Positions 53,212 through 63,360 are shown, counted from the stretch's first letter. The stretch: 64,000 nucleotides of DNA from Niallia alba (GCF_012933555.1 NZ_JABBPK010000001.1:4566001-4630000), one strand, 5' to 3'. A program made the numbers and translations. Notes: a model not told the origin generated them from the letters alone.

Positions 53212-53673
53212 AAGAGTTGCAGATAAAATCGGACAAAAGATCGGTTCATTTAGCCAAATTTATTTTACGATAATTAGGTTACCCTTCCATTTTTGAAGGG
53301 GAAAATAATTTAATTTTAAGTGCTACTCTAATTAGGAATCACAAGAACAAAAGAGGTCTTATTCTTAATTTGGAGTACAGAACGGTTTAATAAAAATGGA
53401 GAACATAAAAGAGGAATAAAATCTGATTTCTTAAGTAATACGTATTGGCATTTTATTAGAAATACAGTGGAACTATAGACCATATTTAGATACTGCAAGA
53501 ATGATTACGCATAGCAGATTAAAGGAGATTATACATTAATACCTTATCTCTATTTATTTTTCCCCGCATTTTCATCGGACTGATTAGCTCATCTTTACTA
53601 AAAGCATTTGGTTCTTATATTAGCAGGTTATACTATTTCTATCCTTCGTATAATGGTGATTTTTAGCAGGCAT
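53212..53673. other. Intergenic remnant region, no gene
   Basis: About 460 bp with only short broken frames (one late frame is hydrophobic). No motif, repeat or hairpin that I can assign. Confidence 0.35.
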
Positions 53674-53705
53674 TAAAAAAGTCAGGTCTCGGACCCGACT
53701 TTTTC
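53674..53705 (-). terminator. Rho-independent terminator
   Basis: AAAAAAGTCAGGTC and GACCCGACTTTTT form a stem, bidirectional in form. It ends the MarR gene; a copy stands at about 51958-51990. Confidence 0.75.
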
Positions 53706-53707
53706 TT

Positions 53708-54208
53708 TTACTGCTTATTTTCCTTTGGCAAAAATAGCACTTCGAAATCTTCTAAGTCATCGATACCATCTGCTTCCATCTTCTTCCCAACAGCTGCTAC
53801 CAATAACCTCATTCCTTCTTCTACCTTTGCTTGCTCGCTTGGTTGTAAATTTTCTAATACCGATCCCATTATTTGCTGGATTGGCTTAGGTGCTGTTTCT
53901 TCGATTATCTTAACCATTTTTTCTGTTAACATAATCTGAACAGATCGCTTGTCTTTCGGATTCGGTTTCTTAATGAGCAACCCTTTTTCTGTTAGTCGTT
54001 CCACGATATCTGAAACAGTACTTTGCGTCATACGCAGATTTTGGGTAAGCTGCTTTACGCTAATTTTTTTATTAATAAAGACTTCGAGCATTACACGGGC
54101 TTGGGGAGCAGTCACACCATGTCCTTCTGCATGCCTCTGCAGGCTCTTCATTATAAATCGATTCAAGAAGTCGATCGATTCCCAAATGTACGTGGCCCTA
54201 TCTAACAT
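53708..54208 (-). CDS. MarR-family transcriptional regulator
   Basis: This 166-residue winged-helix protein has the wHTH core ISVKQLTQNLRMTQSTVSDI, then VERLTEKGLLIKKPNPKDKR (the D-x-R wing motif). It lies downstream of two ABC exporter genes transcribed the same way but separated from them by a terminator, so it has its own promoter. It probably controls the exporter and itself; the nearby AATCAATTGATT palindrome is a candidate site. Confidence 0.88.
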   Translation of the reverse strand: MLDRATYIWESIDFLNRFIMKSLQRHAEGHGVTAPQARVMLEVFINKKISVKQLTQNLRMTQSTVSDIVERLTEKGLLIKKPNPKDKRSVQIMLTEKMVKIIEETAPKPIQQIMGSVLENLQPSEQAKVEEGMRLLVAAVGKKMEADGIDDLEDFEVLFLPKENKQ

Positions 54209-54228
54209 TTTTTACCCCCTTCTGTAAA

Positions 54229-54240
54229 AATCAATTGATT
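54229..54240. promoter_or_regulatory. Palindrome AATCAATTGATT, MarR operator candidate
   Basis: A perfect 12-bp palindrome 20 bp upstream of the MarR start codon. Such AT-rich palindromes are typical of MarR-type autoregulatory sites. Confidence 0.5.
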
Positions 54241-54250
54241 CTTACTTTGA

Positions 54251-54281
54251 AGAAAAACTCGCTAACCTTCTGCGAGTCTTT
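54251..54281 (-). terminator. Rho-independent terminator of the ABC exporter operon
   Basis: ACTCGC pairs with GCGAGT across a 9-nt loop, followed by a T run on the minus strand. Confidence 0.75.
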
Positions 54282-54300
54282 CTTTTATTTATGGAAATCT

Positions 54301-56151
54301 TTACGATGCTTCTTCAAACTGGCTATTATAAAGCTCTGCATAGAATCCATTCTTCTCCATTAACTCCTGATGTGTTCCTGCTTCGACAATATCTCCCTCT
54401 TTCATCACGAGAATTAAGTCAGCATTTTTGATCGTTGAAAGTCTATGTGCAATGACAAAGGAAGTTTTTCCTTCCGTCAGCTTATCCATTGCTGTTTGAA
54501 TTAGTAATTCCGTACGCGTATCTACAGAGCTAGTCGCTTCATCTAAAATAAGTAAAGGCGCCATTTTCACCATAGCACGTGCGATAGTGATAAGCTGTTT
54601 TTGACCTGCTGATAGGCTCGTCTTGTCATCCAAGATCGTATCATAGCCGTTCGGTAATGTTTGAATGAAGTGATGTAATCCAACTGCTTGGCAGGCAGCT
54701 TCCACTTCTTCATCGGATACCCCTTCTCTTGAATAGACGATATTGTCGCGGATAGAACCTTCAAATATCCACGTATCTTGGAGCACCATACAGAAAAGAT
54801 CGTGTAAAGCCTCTCTTGTCATTTCGTTTGTTGGGATACCATCAATCGTTATCTCGCCATCATTTATTTCATAAAAACGCATAAGCAAATTAATTAACGT
54901 TGTTTTTCCCGCTCCAGTCGGTCCTACAATTGCGACTTTCTGTCCAGCATTTACGCGTACAGAGAAATCTTGAATAACCGTTTTATCTTCGCTATAGCCA
55001 AAACGTACATGCTTAAATTCTACATCGCCTTTGACATTCGTAAGTTTTTCTTTCTTCTCGTCTTCAGTTGCCAATTCTTCTTCTGATAAGAATTCAAAAA
55101 CACGTCCACTTGCTGCCGCTGTTGACTGTAGATTTGTCGCTGCTTGTGCAATTTGCTGAAGTGGCTGTGTGAATAAGCGAATATACAACATAAAGGCAAC
55201 AATTACACCAAATGAAATATTGCCGTTAACTGCAAGCGTTGCACCGACAATACAGACAACTACATAGCCGAAGTTCCCAATAAACATCATTAGTGGCATC
55301 ATCAGCCCTGACATAAATTGTGATTTCCACGCACTCTCATATAGTCGTGTATTGATGGCAGAAAAGGCATCCTTCGCCTGTTGCTCTCCATTATATGCTT
55401 TCACTACATTATGGCCAGAGTAGATTTCCTCAATATGACCATTTAGTTTTCCAAGCTCTTGTTGCTGTTGAGCGAAGTACTTTTGTGATTTCGAAATGAT
55501 AAAAAACATAAACGCAAACCCAATGAAGGTGGATAGAATAGCTGAAATAGCCATAATCCAGTTTGTATAGAACATCATGATTAAGGAACCTACGAACATC
55601 GTAACAGCAGTGATTAAGCTACTAATACTTTGGTTCATCGTCTGTCCAACCATATCGACATCATTTGTGACCCGACTAAGCACATCACCTGTTGTTGTAT
55701 TATCAAAATATCTTAACGGCAAACGATTGATTTTTACTGAAATATCTCTTCTTAATTGTTTAGAAATTCTTTGTGTCACAGTTGCCATAATATAGCCTTG
55801 CACATAGTTAAAAATAAATCCTAAACCATATAGAAAAACCAAAAGAATGGCTACATCATAGACAGCATCAAGATCAATTTCTCCCATCAACCCTGCTGTA
55901 ATATAATCCGTCATTTTGCTAAGCTGATCAGGACCAATAATACTAAAGATCGCCGCTGCCATGGCAAGGATTAATGCAAAGATAATGATGGGGAAATAGG
56001 CCTTACAGTAGACAGCCAGTTCCTTTAAACTTGAAAAATTCATGCCTTTCGCACCTGGAGGGATCGATTTGGCTGGTTGTTTACCCAACTCGTCTGTTTG
56101 GGGTTGATTTCGTTTATTTTTGGCTTCTTTTGCATCCGTTTTTTTACCCAA
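54301..56151 (-). CDS. ABC exporter half-transporter, second subunit
   Basis: The start is taken as TTG at 56151 because AAAGGAGGAA lies 8 nt upstream; the frame is open further but the upstream part reads back into the first ABC gene. The 616-residue protein has an ABC_membrane domain (six helices) and an NBD with Walker A GPTGAGKTT, signature LSAGQKQL and Walker B LLILDEATSSVD. The N-terminal KNKRNQPQTDELG tail is charged. It overlaps the end of the partner gene by 8 bp, as in BmrCD/LmrCD-type heterodimers. Confidence 0.9.
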   Translation of the reverse strand: MGKKTDAKEAKNKRNQPQTDELGKQPAKSIPPGAKGMNFSSLKELAVYCKAYFPIIIFALILAMAAAIFSIIGPDQLSKMTDYITAGLMGEIDLDAVYDVAILLVFLYGLGFIFNYVQGYIMATVTQRISKQLRRDISVKINRLPLRYFDNTTTGDVLSRVTNDVDMVGQTMNQSISSLITAVTMFVGSLIMMFYTNWIMAISAILSTFIGFAFMFFIISKSQKYFAQQQQELGKLNGHIEEIYSGHNVVKAYNGEQQAKDAFSAINTRLYESAWKSQFMSGLMMPLMMFIGNFGYVVVCIVGATLAVNGNISFGVIVAFMLYIRLFTQPLQQIAQAATNLQSTAAASGRVFEFLSEEELATEDEKKEKLTNVKGDVEFKHVRFGYSEDKTVIQDFSVRVNAGQKVAIVGPTGAGKTTLINLLMRFYEINDGEITIDGIPTNEMTREALHDLFCMVLQDTWIFEGSIRDNIVYSREGVSDEEVEAACQAVGLHHFIQTLPNGYDTILDDKTSLSAGQKQLITIARAMVKMAPLLILDEATSSVDTRTELLIQTAMDKLTEGKTSFVIAHRLSTIKNADLILVMKEGDIVEAGTHQELMEKNGFYAELYNSQFEEAS

Positions 56152-57901
56152 TTTCGAGTTCCTCCTTTGATAATTGTGATAAGGCAATTTCTTGATATAC
56201 CTCACAAGTTGTCATCAGCTCATCATGTGTTCCCATTCCAACTACTTCGCCTTTATCTAATACAAGAATTCGGTCAGCATCTTTAATGGTTCCAATGCGC
56301 TGTGCAACTATAATGTTAGTGGCATCGTTTATTTCCTCTTTTAGCTTGGAACGTAGAACACGGTCTGTTTTATAGTCCAATGCGGAAAAGGAATCATCAT
56401 ATAAATAGATTTCCGGATTTTTATAAATAGCACGCGCAATCGATAATCTCTGTTTCTGTCCACCAGAAAGATTTGTTCCACCTTGTGAGATCGTTGCATC
56501 ATATTGCTGATCCATTTTTTCAATAAAATCCTTCCCTTGAGCAATTTCAACTGCTCGTTGGATGTTCGATTGTTCTACAGATTGCTTAGATTCTTCCCCA
56601 AGCGTGACATTGGAAGAAACAGAACCACTGAACATAACTGCTTTTTGCGATACATAACCAATTTTATCTCGTAATGCTTCTAGCTTGTAATCTTTTACAT
56701 TAAGACCATCAACGAGAATCTCGCCGTCCGTTGCTTCCATAAAGCGTGGTATCAGGTTCAGCAAGGTACTTTTTCCGCTACCAGTAGAACCGATAATCGC
56801 TACCGTTTCTCCTTTGGAAGCAGTAAAGCTGATATCTCGAAGAATATAATCACTTGCACCAGGATACTTAAAGCTAACTTGGCGGAATTCAATCTCTCCG
56901 ATCTTATCTCCAGCCGTTTTCGTACCACTCTTTATTTTCACATCTGTATTTAGCACTTCGTTGATTCGCTTAATCGATACTGCAGCACGAGGAAGCAGCA
57001 CAAATGTAATGGAAACCATCATAAAGGCCATGATGATTTGCATTGCATAGGAAGAGAAGACAACCATATCCGAGAATATTGGCAAGCGATCTGGCATGGC
57101 TGCATTATTAATTAACACAGCACCAATCCAATAGATGGCAAGCGTCATTCCTGACATAATGAGGGAAATGGTTGGCATCATCAAAGCCATGATTCTTGTA
57201 GTGAATAAATTCGTATCAGTTAGTTCCTTATTCGCTTTCTCAAACTTATTTTCATGATAGTTGGATGCATTATAAGCATGAGCAACACGAATCCCACTTA
57301 AATGCTCTCTTGTTACCATATTAAGATTATCCGTTAATTTCTGGATAATTTTAAATTTAGGAAGGGCAACGATAACAATCGTAGCTATTAACACTAATAG
57401 TACTGCAATTGCCACACCAGTAGCAGCGGTCCATTCCCAACTCTTTCCGGTAATTTTCAAGATCCCCCAAACCGCAATAATTGGAGCCTTGATGACAATT
57501 TGCAAGCTTAAGATAATCAACATTTGCACTTGTATAATGTCATTTGTAGAACGAGTAATTAAACTAGCCGTAGAAAAACCAGAAAGTTCTTCCATTGAAA
57601 AAGATAAAGTTTTATCAAAGACTTTTTTACGCAGACGGTTAGAAAAACCAGCGGCAACTTTTGCGGCAAAGAAAACCGTGATAATGGAAGCCACCATACT
57701 TCCCACCGCACAAAGGATCATAAATCCACCTTGTGTTAAAACGTCACTTAGCTCACTTCCCTCTGTCTGTACAAGTCTAGTTATTTCAGCCATATAATCC
57801 GGAAGCTTCAAATCAAGCCATACTTGTAAAATAATAAAGACTAATGCACATGAAATGAACATCCAGTCCTTTTTTTGAAAGTTTTTAAAAATGTTTAACA
57901 T
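56144..57901 (-). CDS. ABC exporter half-transporter, first subunit
   Basis: The start at 57901 (MLNIFKNFQKKDWMF) has AGGAGGAATGG upstream; a longer frame to 57970 lacks a site. The 585-residue protein has six membrane helices and an NBD with Walker A GSTGSGKST, signature LSGGQKQR and Walker B IYLYDDSFSALD. The residue after the Walker B Asp is Asp rather than the catalytic Glu, so this subunit carries the degenerate site of a heterodimer. The partner has the normal ILDEA. Confidence 0.9.
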   Translation of the reverse strand: MLNIFKNFQKKDWMFISCALVFIILQVWLDLKLPDYMAEITRLVQTEGSELSDVLTQGGFMILCAVGSMVASIITVFFAAKVAAGFSNRLRKKVFDKTLSFSMEELSGFSTASLITRSTNDIIQVQMLIILSLQIVIKAPIIAVWGILKITGKSWEWTAATGVAIAVLLVLIATIVIVALPKFKIIQKLTDNLNMVTREHLSGIRVAHAYNASNYHENKFEKANKELTDTNLFTTRIMALMMPTISLIMSGMTLAIYWIGAVLINNAAMPDRLPIFSDMVVFSSYAMQIIMAFMMVSITFVLLPRAAVSIKRINEVLNTDVKIKSGTKTAGDKIGEIEFRQVSFKYPGASDYILRDISFTASKGETVAIIGSTGSGKSTLLNLIPRFMEATDGEILVDGLNVKDYKLEALRDKIGYVSQKAVMFSGSVSSNVTLGEESKQSVEQSNIQRAVEIAQGKDFIEKMDQQYDATISQGGTNLSGGQKQRLSIARAIYKNPEIYLYDDSFSALDYKTDRVLRSKLKEEINDATNIIVAQRIGTIKDADRILVLDKGEVVGMGTHDELMTTCEVYQEIALSQLSKEELEIG

Positions 57902-58152
57902 GAATCCATTCCTCCTCCTGCAGCCAAACATCCTACCGGTTGCAGTTCTTGTTTGACCTGTTGCTTTCATTGTGTTCGAACTAATGGATTCTTATTCTAT
58001 AAAAGGATCCATGTGTTGCTTAGTTTCTGAAAATTAAAATACATCGAACAAGATACATCGTATCCGATATATCGTATGCGATTATATTAATGATTTTAAG
58101 GTTGGTTGTCAAACAAAAACATTTACCAGGTTTGGAAGGAGGTGCAAAAATA

Positions 58153-58180
58153 AACAGCCCCCTGATTTAGAGGCTGTTAT
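58153..58180 (-). terminator. Rho-independent terminator
   Basis: AACAGCC and GGCTGTT stem with TATTTTT after it on the minus strand, ending the thioredoxin-like gene. Confidence 0.75.
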
Positions 58181-58184
58181 CGAT

Positions 58185-58742
58185 TTATTTAATAATCTCT
58201 TGTAATCTGCTCTTAAAGCTCTCATACACATATGCCCAAATAGCTGGGTCCGTGCGATACTTTGTTTGTAACTGGGTATAAAACTCTTTTTGCTTTTCAT
58301 CAAATGTTGGATCCTCTTTTGCTGGAAGCTTAGCGCGACCCTCTGTTACCATTGCTTGTACTTCTGGTGCACGAGGTCCCCATTTACCAATTAGTTCCCC
58401 TTGTTCATTCAAAATAAGCACCATTGGAATTGCTCTGCCGCCGTTTGTCAAATGACGATCAATTAAATCCGTATCCGCATCCCGTAATGCCACATGCATC
58501 GGTAGACCAGCAGCTTCGACTACTTTGCGGAGAACAGGATTAATCACCATCGCATCGCCACACCAATCTTCTGTAATTGTTAAGAAGTGCAATTTTTGCT
58601 GCTTTAATTCCTCCGCAAATCCATCTTGTGGTAAGGTGAAGTTTTCATATACTTCATAACTTTCCTCTTTTAATGTACTCATATTCTCCATATATACTTG
58701 AATCGTTGAACCTTCTTCAAAATATTGTTGTTCCGTTTTCAT
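58185..58742 (-). CDS. Thioredoxin-family protein with a single active-site Cys
   Basis: This 185-residue protein has a thioredoxin-like core (LHFLTITEDWCGDAMVINPV, RAIPMVLILNEQGELIGKWG with the cis-Pro). The usual CxxC is replaced by WCGDA, so it has one Cys and is unlikely to act as a classical disulfide reductase. It matches the bacillary 'thioredoxin family' group with the same motif. Function is unknown. Confidence 0.8.
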   Translation of the reverse strand: MKTEQQYFEEGSTIQVYMENMSTLKEESYEVYENFTLPQDGFAEELKQQKLHFLTITEDWCGDAMVINPVLRKVVEAAGLPMHVALRDADTDLIDRHLTNGGRAIPMVLILNEQGELIGKWGPRAPEVQAMVTEGRAKLPAKEDPTFDEKQKEFYTQLQTKYRTDPAIWAYVYESFKSRLQEIIK

Positions 58743-58958
58743 TTATGTACACACTCCTTTTTTTGTAAGCCTTCTCTATTATTTTACTATTTATCTGCTT
58801 TTCATTCTATTTATTGGATTGGGGATAAAGTAAAACTTCCATTAGGGGGAAGTCTTACTGACCATTAAGAGTGGAATAAATTTCTTTTTCTGATAGTTGA
58901 TTGTATAGAGCTTTGTTACAATGATTTTAAGAATATACTTAAAGATTGGAGTTATGGC

Positions 58959-60029
58959 ATGAAGAAATTTCTTTCTACGCTCGGTATGGCTTTGATTGGG
59001 GGAGTGTTTGGCGCTACACTTACGCTTGCTATTTTATCACAAGAATGGAGTATCACTAATTTCCTTATCGGCGTCATTTGTTTAATCTTATTTTATGTAA
59101 TACATATTATTTTACATGAAGCTGGACATCTTATTTTTGGAAAATTAACTGGCTATTCGTTTGTTTCATTTCGCGTTTTTTCTTGGACAATCGTTGCAAC
59201 TAAGGATGGCTTGAAATGGAAAAAGCTGCATGTGCCAGGTACGTTAGGTCAATGTTTAATGGCACCACCACCGTATGTGGAAGGAAAATTTCCATTTAAG
59301 CTGTATTTATGCGGTGGCGTAATCATCAATTTTCTCAGTAGTGCAGTAGTTGGTGGCATTGCTTGGATAGTAAGTAGCGATGCTTTTCCCCTGCCTGTAA
59401 CTCTTTTCGTTCTCATCGGGCTCTTTATCGGGGTAACCAATATTATCCCCTATGGCTTTAACGATGGAATGTCGTTAAAAATGGCTTGGAGTAAAGAAAA
59501 GAAACAATGGCAACTCTACTCCCAATTCTATGTCTATGCCCAAACTTCTAAAGGTGTTTTGTATCAAGAATTGCCAGAAGAATTATTTAACCTACCAGAT
59601 GGCGATGATGGCAGTGACTATTTTTCGCAGTGGACATTATGCATACAGCAAGTTCTAGCAATGGAACGCTTAGATTTTGAAGAGGCAAAAAGAATTAATG
59701 ATATGCTGTGGGCAAGAAAAGACGCGCTTATCTCCCTTTTCCGAGTAGAAGTGGCAAAAGAGCGATTATTTTTATTGACTGTCCTAGAAGGCGATATGGA
59801 AGAAATTCGTTCCATTTATCAGAACAAAGAAATTAAACGATTTTTAGCCATTAAGCAAATGAGCAACAAACGAATTGCCGCTGCTTATGAATTGTATGTG
59901 AACGGAGACCAGGATAAAGTAGCCGCACTTTGTGAAGAAGGGGCTAAGCTGGAGAAAAGTAATCCAAATGCGACTGATATTGTGTTGGAGAAGCGGTTGA
60001 TGGCGGTTTTGTTGGGGGAGAAGTTGTAA
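58959..60029 (+). CDS. M50-family (site-2-type) membrane protease
   Basis: This 356-residue protein has four or so helices in the N-terminal half, with the zinc motif HEAGH in IILHEAGHLIFGKL and the second metal ligand region NIIPYGFNDGMSLKMAW. The C-terminal half is soluble and helical, resembling repeats of a TPR type. The substrate is unknown; no sigma/anti-sigma pair is adjacent. The ATG has GGAG at 7 nt. Confidence 0.82.
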   Translation: MKKFLSTLGMALIGGVFGATLTLAILSQEWSITNFLIGVICLILFYVIHIILHEAGHLIFGKLTGYSFVSFRVFSWTIVATKDGLKWKKLHVPGTLGQCLMAPPPYVEGKFPFKLYLCGGVIINFLSSAVVGGIAWIVSSDAFPLPVTLFVLIGLFIGVTNIIPYGFNDGMSLKMAWSKEKKQWQLYSQFYVYAQTSKGVLYQELPEELFNLPDGDDGSDYFSQWTLCIQQVLAMERLDFEEAKRINDMLWARKDALISLFRVEVAKERLFLLTVLEGDMEEIRSIYQNKEIKRFLAIKQMSNKRIAAAYELYVNGDQDKVAALCEEGAKLEKSNPNATDIVLEKRLMAVLLGEKL

Positions 60030-60048
60030 GGTGGAATTTTTGGGTGGT

Positions 60049-60356
60049 GGTTGGCTGATTTCGGCCCGGGGTTGGCTGATATATTTCTACTTTGGCTGAT
60101 TTCGGCTCGGGGTTGGCTGATATATTTCTACTTTGGCTGATTTCGGCCCGGGGTTGGCTGATATATTCCTGCTTTGGCTGATTTCGGCTCGGGATTGGCT
60201 GATATATTTCTACTTTGGCTGATTTCGGCCCGGGGTTGGCTGATATATTTCTACTTTGGCTGATTTCGGCCCGGGGTTGGCTGATATATTTCTACTTTGG
60301 CTGATTTCGGCCCGGGGTTGGCTGATATATTTCTACTTTGGCTGATTCCTCCTCCA
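60049..60356. repeat. TTGGCTGAT tandem array, 42-bp higher-order unit
   Basis: Alternating units TTGGCTGATTTCGGCCCGGG and TTGGCTGATATATTTCTACT repeat about seven times, starting right after the M50 gene. The 42-bp pair is nearly constant, with C/T changes only in the GGCCCGGGG part. Confidence 0.9.
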
Positions 60357-60433
60357 TTTCGGTCAATATTCGGTGGATAATGAGCACAGTTTCATTCTCT
60401 ACTCATCATCCATTCGAATATTTATTTAATTAC

Positions 60434-61387
60434 TTACGGTTTATGATACTTTCTCCCTTTGTTTTCTCCTTTACTTGGCAAATTCATTCTTACTAGCATC
60501 TTTGCAGCTGTCTCACGTGAAGAAACGTTGGCAAATTTGCGGAATTCCTTATTTGTAATAGTGGCTTTTATTAATAAAAGGTAATCGGTCACAGTTTGGT
60601 GATGCGCATCTTTGTCATATGTGTTGCAGTGAGGACAGAACCATTTGCGTTTTTGGCGTATCATTGCAAATTTTTCGCAAGATGGGCATTGTACACCTGT
60701 GATGAGGTCGCTTGGTTGAACTCCGTATTTTTTTAATAAATCGACGGTTTCTGGAGTGTTATTTTTCAAGAGGTTTTTTGCTGCTTTGCGAAGCAACTTG
60801 ATATCAACAATGGAAGCCCTTCTATATTTCGCGACGAGCTTATCCCATTTTTCTGAAAAACTGTGGCTGTGAATGACTACGTCTTTAATGGATGGATCTC
60901 CTTTTATAATAGTGGAGGGATTGCTGAAAATTACGATGAATTCGATGGGGAGTGGTGGGAGATTATGCTGTTTGAAGTATGTTAGTAATTGACGCTGGTG
61001 TCTTTTTGCTTGGGAAATTGGATTAGAAAAACCTTCTACCTTTTCATCTCCTGTTCGAATCATTTGATTAAAGTTGGAGTCGATTTCCACTTCTCCGTAA
61101 TAGTTTTTGCATTCGACAATAAGAGCGAATCGTTGGGTGAGGATGAGGTAGTCGATCTGAAAATGGTTTTTTCCATCGTAAAGGCGAAGATTATGGATAA
61201 TGAGGCAATCCTTTTCTGGTAAAAATTGTAGATGATACTTCATTTCTTTCTCGCCATTATAACCAGTAAGCAGTTTCCTTAAGTCTTTCATTACATTCGG
61301 TCTTAGTTTATGCGTTTCTTTTAACCTTTTAATGAGTATTTCTGTAGATTTTAATCTATCACTCTTGCAAACTTCGTTTAAAAACAA
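60434..61387 (-). CDS. NERD-domain protein with C-terminal zinc ribbon
   Basis: The TTG start at 61387 has AGGAAGTG at 5-7 nt. The 317-residue protein has a nuclease-related domain (NERD) with QIDYLILTQRFALIVECKNY, the restriction-endonuclease-like fold. A CPSCEKFAMIRQKRKWFCPH zinc ribbon follows, then a basic C-terminus. It may process DNA; its role is unknown. It stands alone between two TTTGGCTGAT arrays. Confidence 0.83.
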   Translation of the reverse strand: MFLNEVCKSDRLKSTEILIKRLKETHKLRPNVMKDLRKLLTGYNGEKEMKYHLQFLPEKDCLIIHNLRLYDGKNHFQIDYLILTQRFALIVECKNYYGEVEIDSNFNQMIRTGDEKVEGFSNPISQAKRHQRQLLTYFKQHNLPPLPIEFIVIFSNPSTIIKGDPSIKDVVIHSHSFSEKWDKLVAKYRRASIVDIKLLRKAAKNLLKNNTPETVDLLKKYGVQPSDLITGVQCPSCEKFAMIRQKRKWFCPHCNTYDKDAHHQTVTDYLLLIKATITNKEFRKFANVSSRETAAKMLVRMNLPSKGENKGRKYHKP

Positions 61388-61470
61388 ATTACCACTTCCT
61401 TTCTCTTTTTCTATTTCAGTTATTCTATTTTATTGCTTGGAATTCCTTTTTGTGGGGGAAGGAATTGGGT

Positions 61471-62222
61471 TTGGCTGATATATCTGTAGTTTGGCTGATA
61501 TATCCATACTTTGGCTGATTTCCTCCCTAGTTTGGCTGATATAACCATGCTTTGGCTGATTTCCTCTCTAGTTTGGCTGATATATCCATGCTTTGGCTGA
61601 TTTCCTCTCTAGTTTGGCTGATATAACCATACTTTGGCTGATTTCCTCCCTAGTTTGGCTGATATAACCATGCTTTGGCTGATTTCCTCTCTTGTTTGGC
61701 TGATATATCCATGCTTTGGCTGATTTCCTCTCTTGTTTGGCTGATATATCTGTACTTTGGCTGATTTCCTCTCTAGTTTGGCTGATATAACCATGCTTTG
61801 GCTGATTTCCTCTCTTGTTTGGCTGATATATCCATGCTTTGGCTGATTTCCTCCCTAGTTTGGCTGATATATCCATACTTTGGCTGATTTCCTCCCTAGT
61901 TTGGCTGATATATCCATGCTTTGGCTGATTTCCTCCCTAGTTTGGCTGATATATCCATGCTTTGGCTGATTTCCTCTCTAGTTTGGCTGATATAACCATA
62001 CTTTGGCTGATTTCCTCCCTAGTTTGGCTGATATATCCATACTTTGGCTGATTTCCTCTCTAGTTTGGCTGATATATCCATGCTTTGGCTGATTTCCTCT
62101 CTAGTTTGGCTGATATATCCATGCTTTGGCTGATTTCCTCTCTAGTTTGGCTGATATATCCATGCTTTGGCTGATTTCCTCCCTAGTTTGGCTGATATAA
62201 CAATGCTTTGGCTGATTTCCCC
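61471..62222. repeat. TTTGGCTGAT tandem array, 41-bp higher-order unit
   Basis: About 36 units starting with TTTGGCTGAT alternate between ATATATCCATGC (or close variants) and TTTCCTCYCTAG tails, giving a 41-bp period over about 750 bp. On the minus strand the array is open in frame for about 100 codons, but this is periodicity, not a gene. Confidence 0.92.
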
Positions 62223-62326
62223 CATGCTCTAGCTAATTCCCACCAAACTCCGCCCAAATACATAACCATTTTCCCGCGAATACCCTCAACTACCGCCCAA
62301 TTCCCCACTCCTTAAGTCAGCCTACC

Positions 62327-63169
62327 TCAAAACTCCTCATAAACAGCTGGATCTTGATCGGCAATCCGGCCATCTGCACGAGTAAGACTAGAAATTTTGT
62401 TCATTTCTTCTTCGGTCAGTGTAAAATCGAATATTTCTAAGTTTTCTCGTTGGCGTTGTGGGGAGCTTGATTTTGGAATTGGCAATGCTCCTAGTTGGGT
62501 GTGCCATCTGAGGATGACTTGGGATATTGATTTTCCGTGTGCTTCTGCTATTTGTTGAATGGTTTCGTTTTCTAATACATTGTTTGCTCGGCCGAGTGGG
62601 CTCCATGATTCGGTTACGATGCCGTTTTCTTTGTCGTAGGCTAGTTGTTCTTTTTGTGAAAAAAATGGGTGTAGTTCTACTTGGTTAATACTTGGCAGTA
62701 CGCCAGTTTCTTTTTTCAAGCGTTCGAGATGCTCTGGTAGGAAATTGCATACGCCAATAGAGCGGATGAGACCCCATTTTTTTGCGTCAATTAATGCTTG
62801 CCATGCTTCTACGTATAAATCTGTTTTGGGATTTGGCCAGTGAATAAGAAATAAGTCGTAATAATCTAACTTTGTGCGGTAAAGTGATTCTTGGATGGTG
62901 TAGAGTGCTTTGTCGTACTGGTGGTGTCGACCTGGAAGTTTGGAAGTTATGAATAACTGTTCTCTGCTTACTGTGCTGCGGCGAACAGCTTCTCCTAGTG
63001 CTCCTTCGTTTTCGTAATTGAAAGCAGAATCTAGTAAACGATAGCCCGTATCAATCGCTGAGGTTATTGCCTGAACGCCAGACGCTCCTCGTAAATTATA
63101 GGTACCAAGGCCAATTGCAGGAATAACAAGACCATCATTAAGTGTGATTTGTGGAATCGTTGTAGACAT
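62327..63169 (-). CDS. Aldo/keto reductase (YvgN/YtbE type)
   Basis: This 280-residue NADPH-dependent TIM-barrel reductase has the tetrad Asp in GYRLLDSAFNYENE, Tyr in FNYENEG, Lys in FITSKLPG and His in LFLIHWPNP. NADPH-binding residues lie in LPIPKSSSPQRQRENLEIFD. It reduces aldehydes such as methylglyoxal in related proteins. Confidence 0.92.
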   Translation of the reverse strand: MSTTIPQITLNDGLVIPAIGLGTYNLRGASGVQAITSAIDTGYRLLDSAFNYENEGALGEAVRRSTVSREQLFITSKLPGRHHQYDKALYTIQESLYRTKLDYYDLFLIHWPNPKTDLYVEAWQALIDAKKWGLIRSIGVCNFLPEHLERLKKETGVLPSINQVELHPFFSQKEQLAYDKENGIVTESWSPLGRANNVLENETIQQIAEAHGKSISQVILRWHTQLGALPIPKSSSPQRQRENLEIFDFTLTEEEMNKISSLTRADGRIADQDPAVYEEF

Positions 63170-63360
63170 GAATGATTTCCTCCTTCTCTAAATTAGGAAA
63201 AGATTTCCTCATCTACAAAGTATAGAGGATATCTAGTAACAAATTCTAGTGATTTGCTCCATCTATTTACCTTTATTTCAAAATATTTTTCTTTCATTCC
63301 GTAATCGGTATGTTAAAATATAGGATATATATTAAAAAAATGTATGGGGAGGGAAAAAGT

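Noticed and set aside
61568-61876. Open frame of about 100 codons on the minus strand with a repeated ISAK/QPN pattern
   Set aside because: It is produced by the TTTGGCTGAT tandem array, whose 41-bp alternating units happen to lack stops in some frames. There is no ribosome binding site and no non-repetitive part.
61471-62222. CRISPR array in the TTTGGCTGAT block
   Set aside because: The spacing is too short (about 10 bp tails) and the tails are shared between units, so there are no unique spacers.
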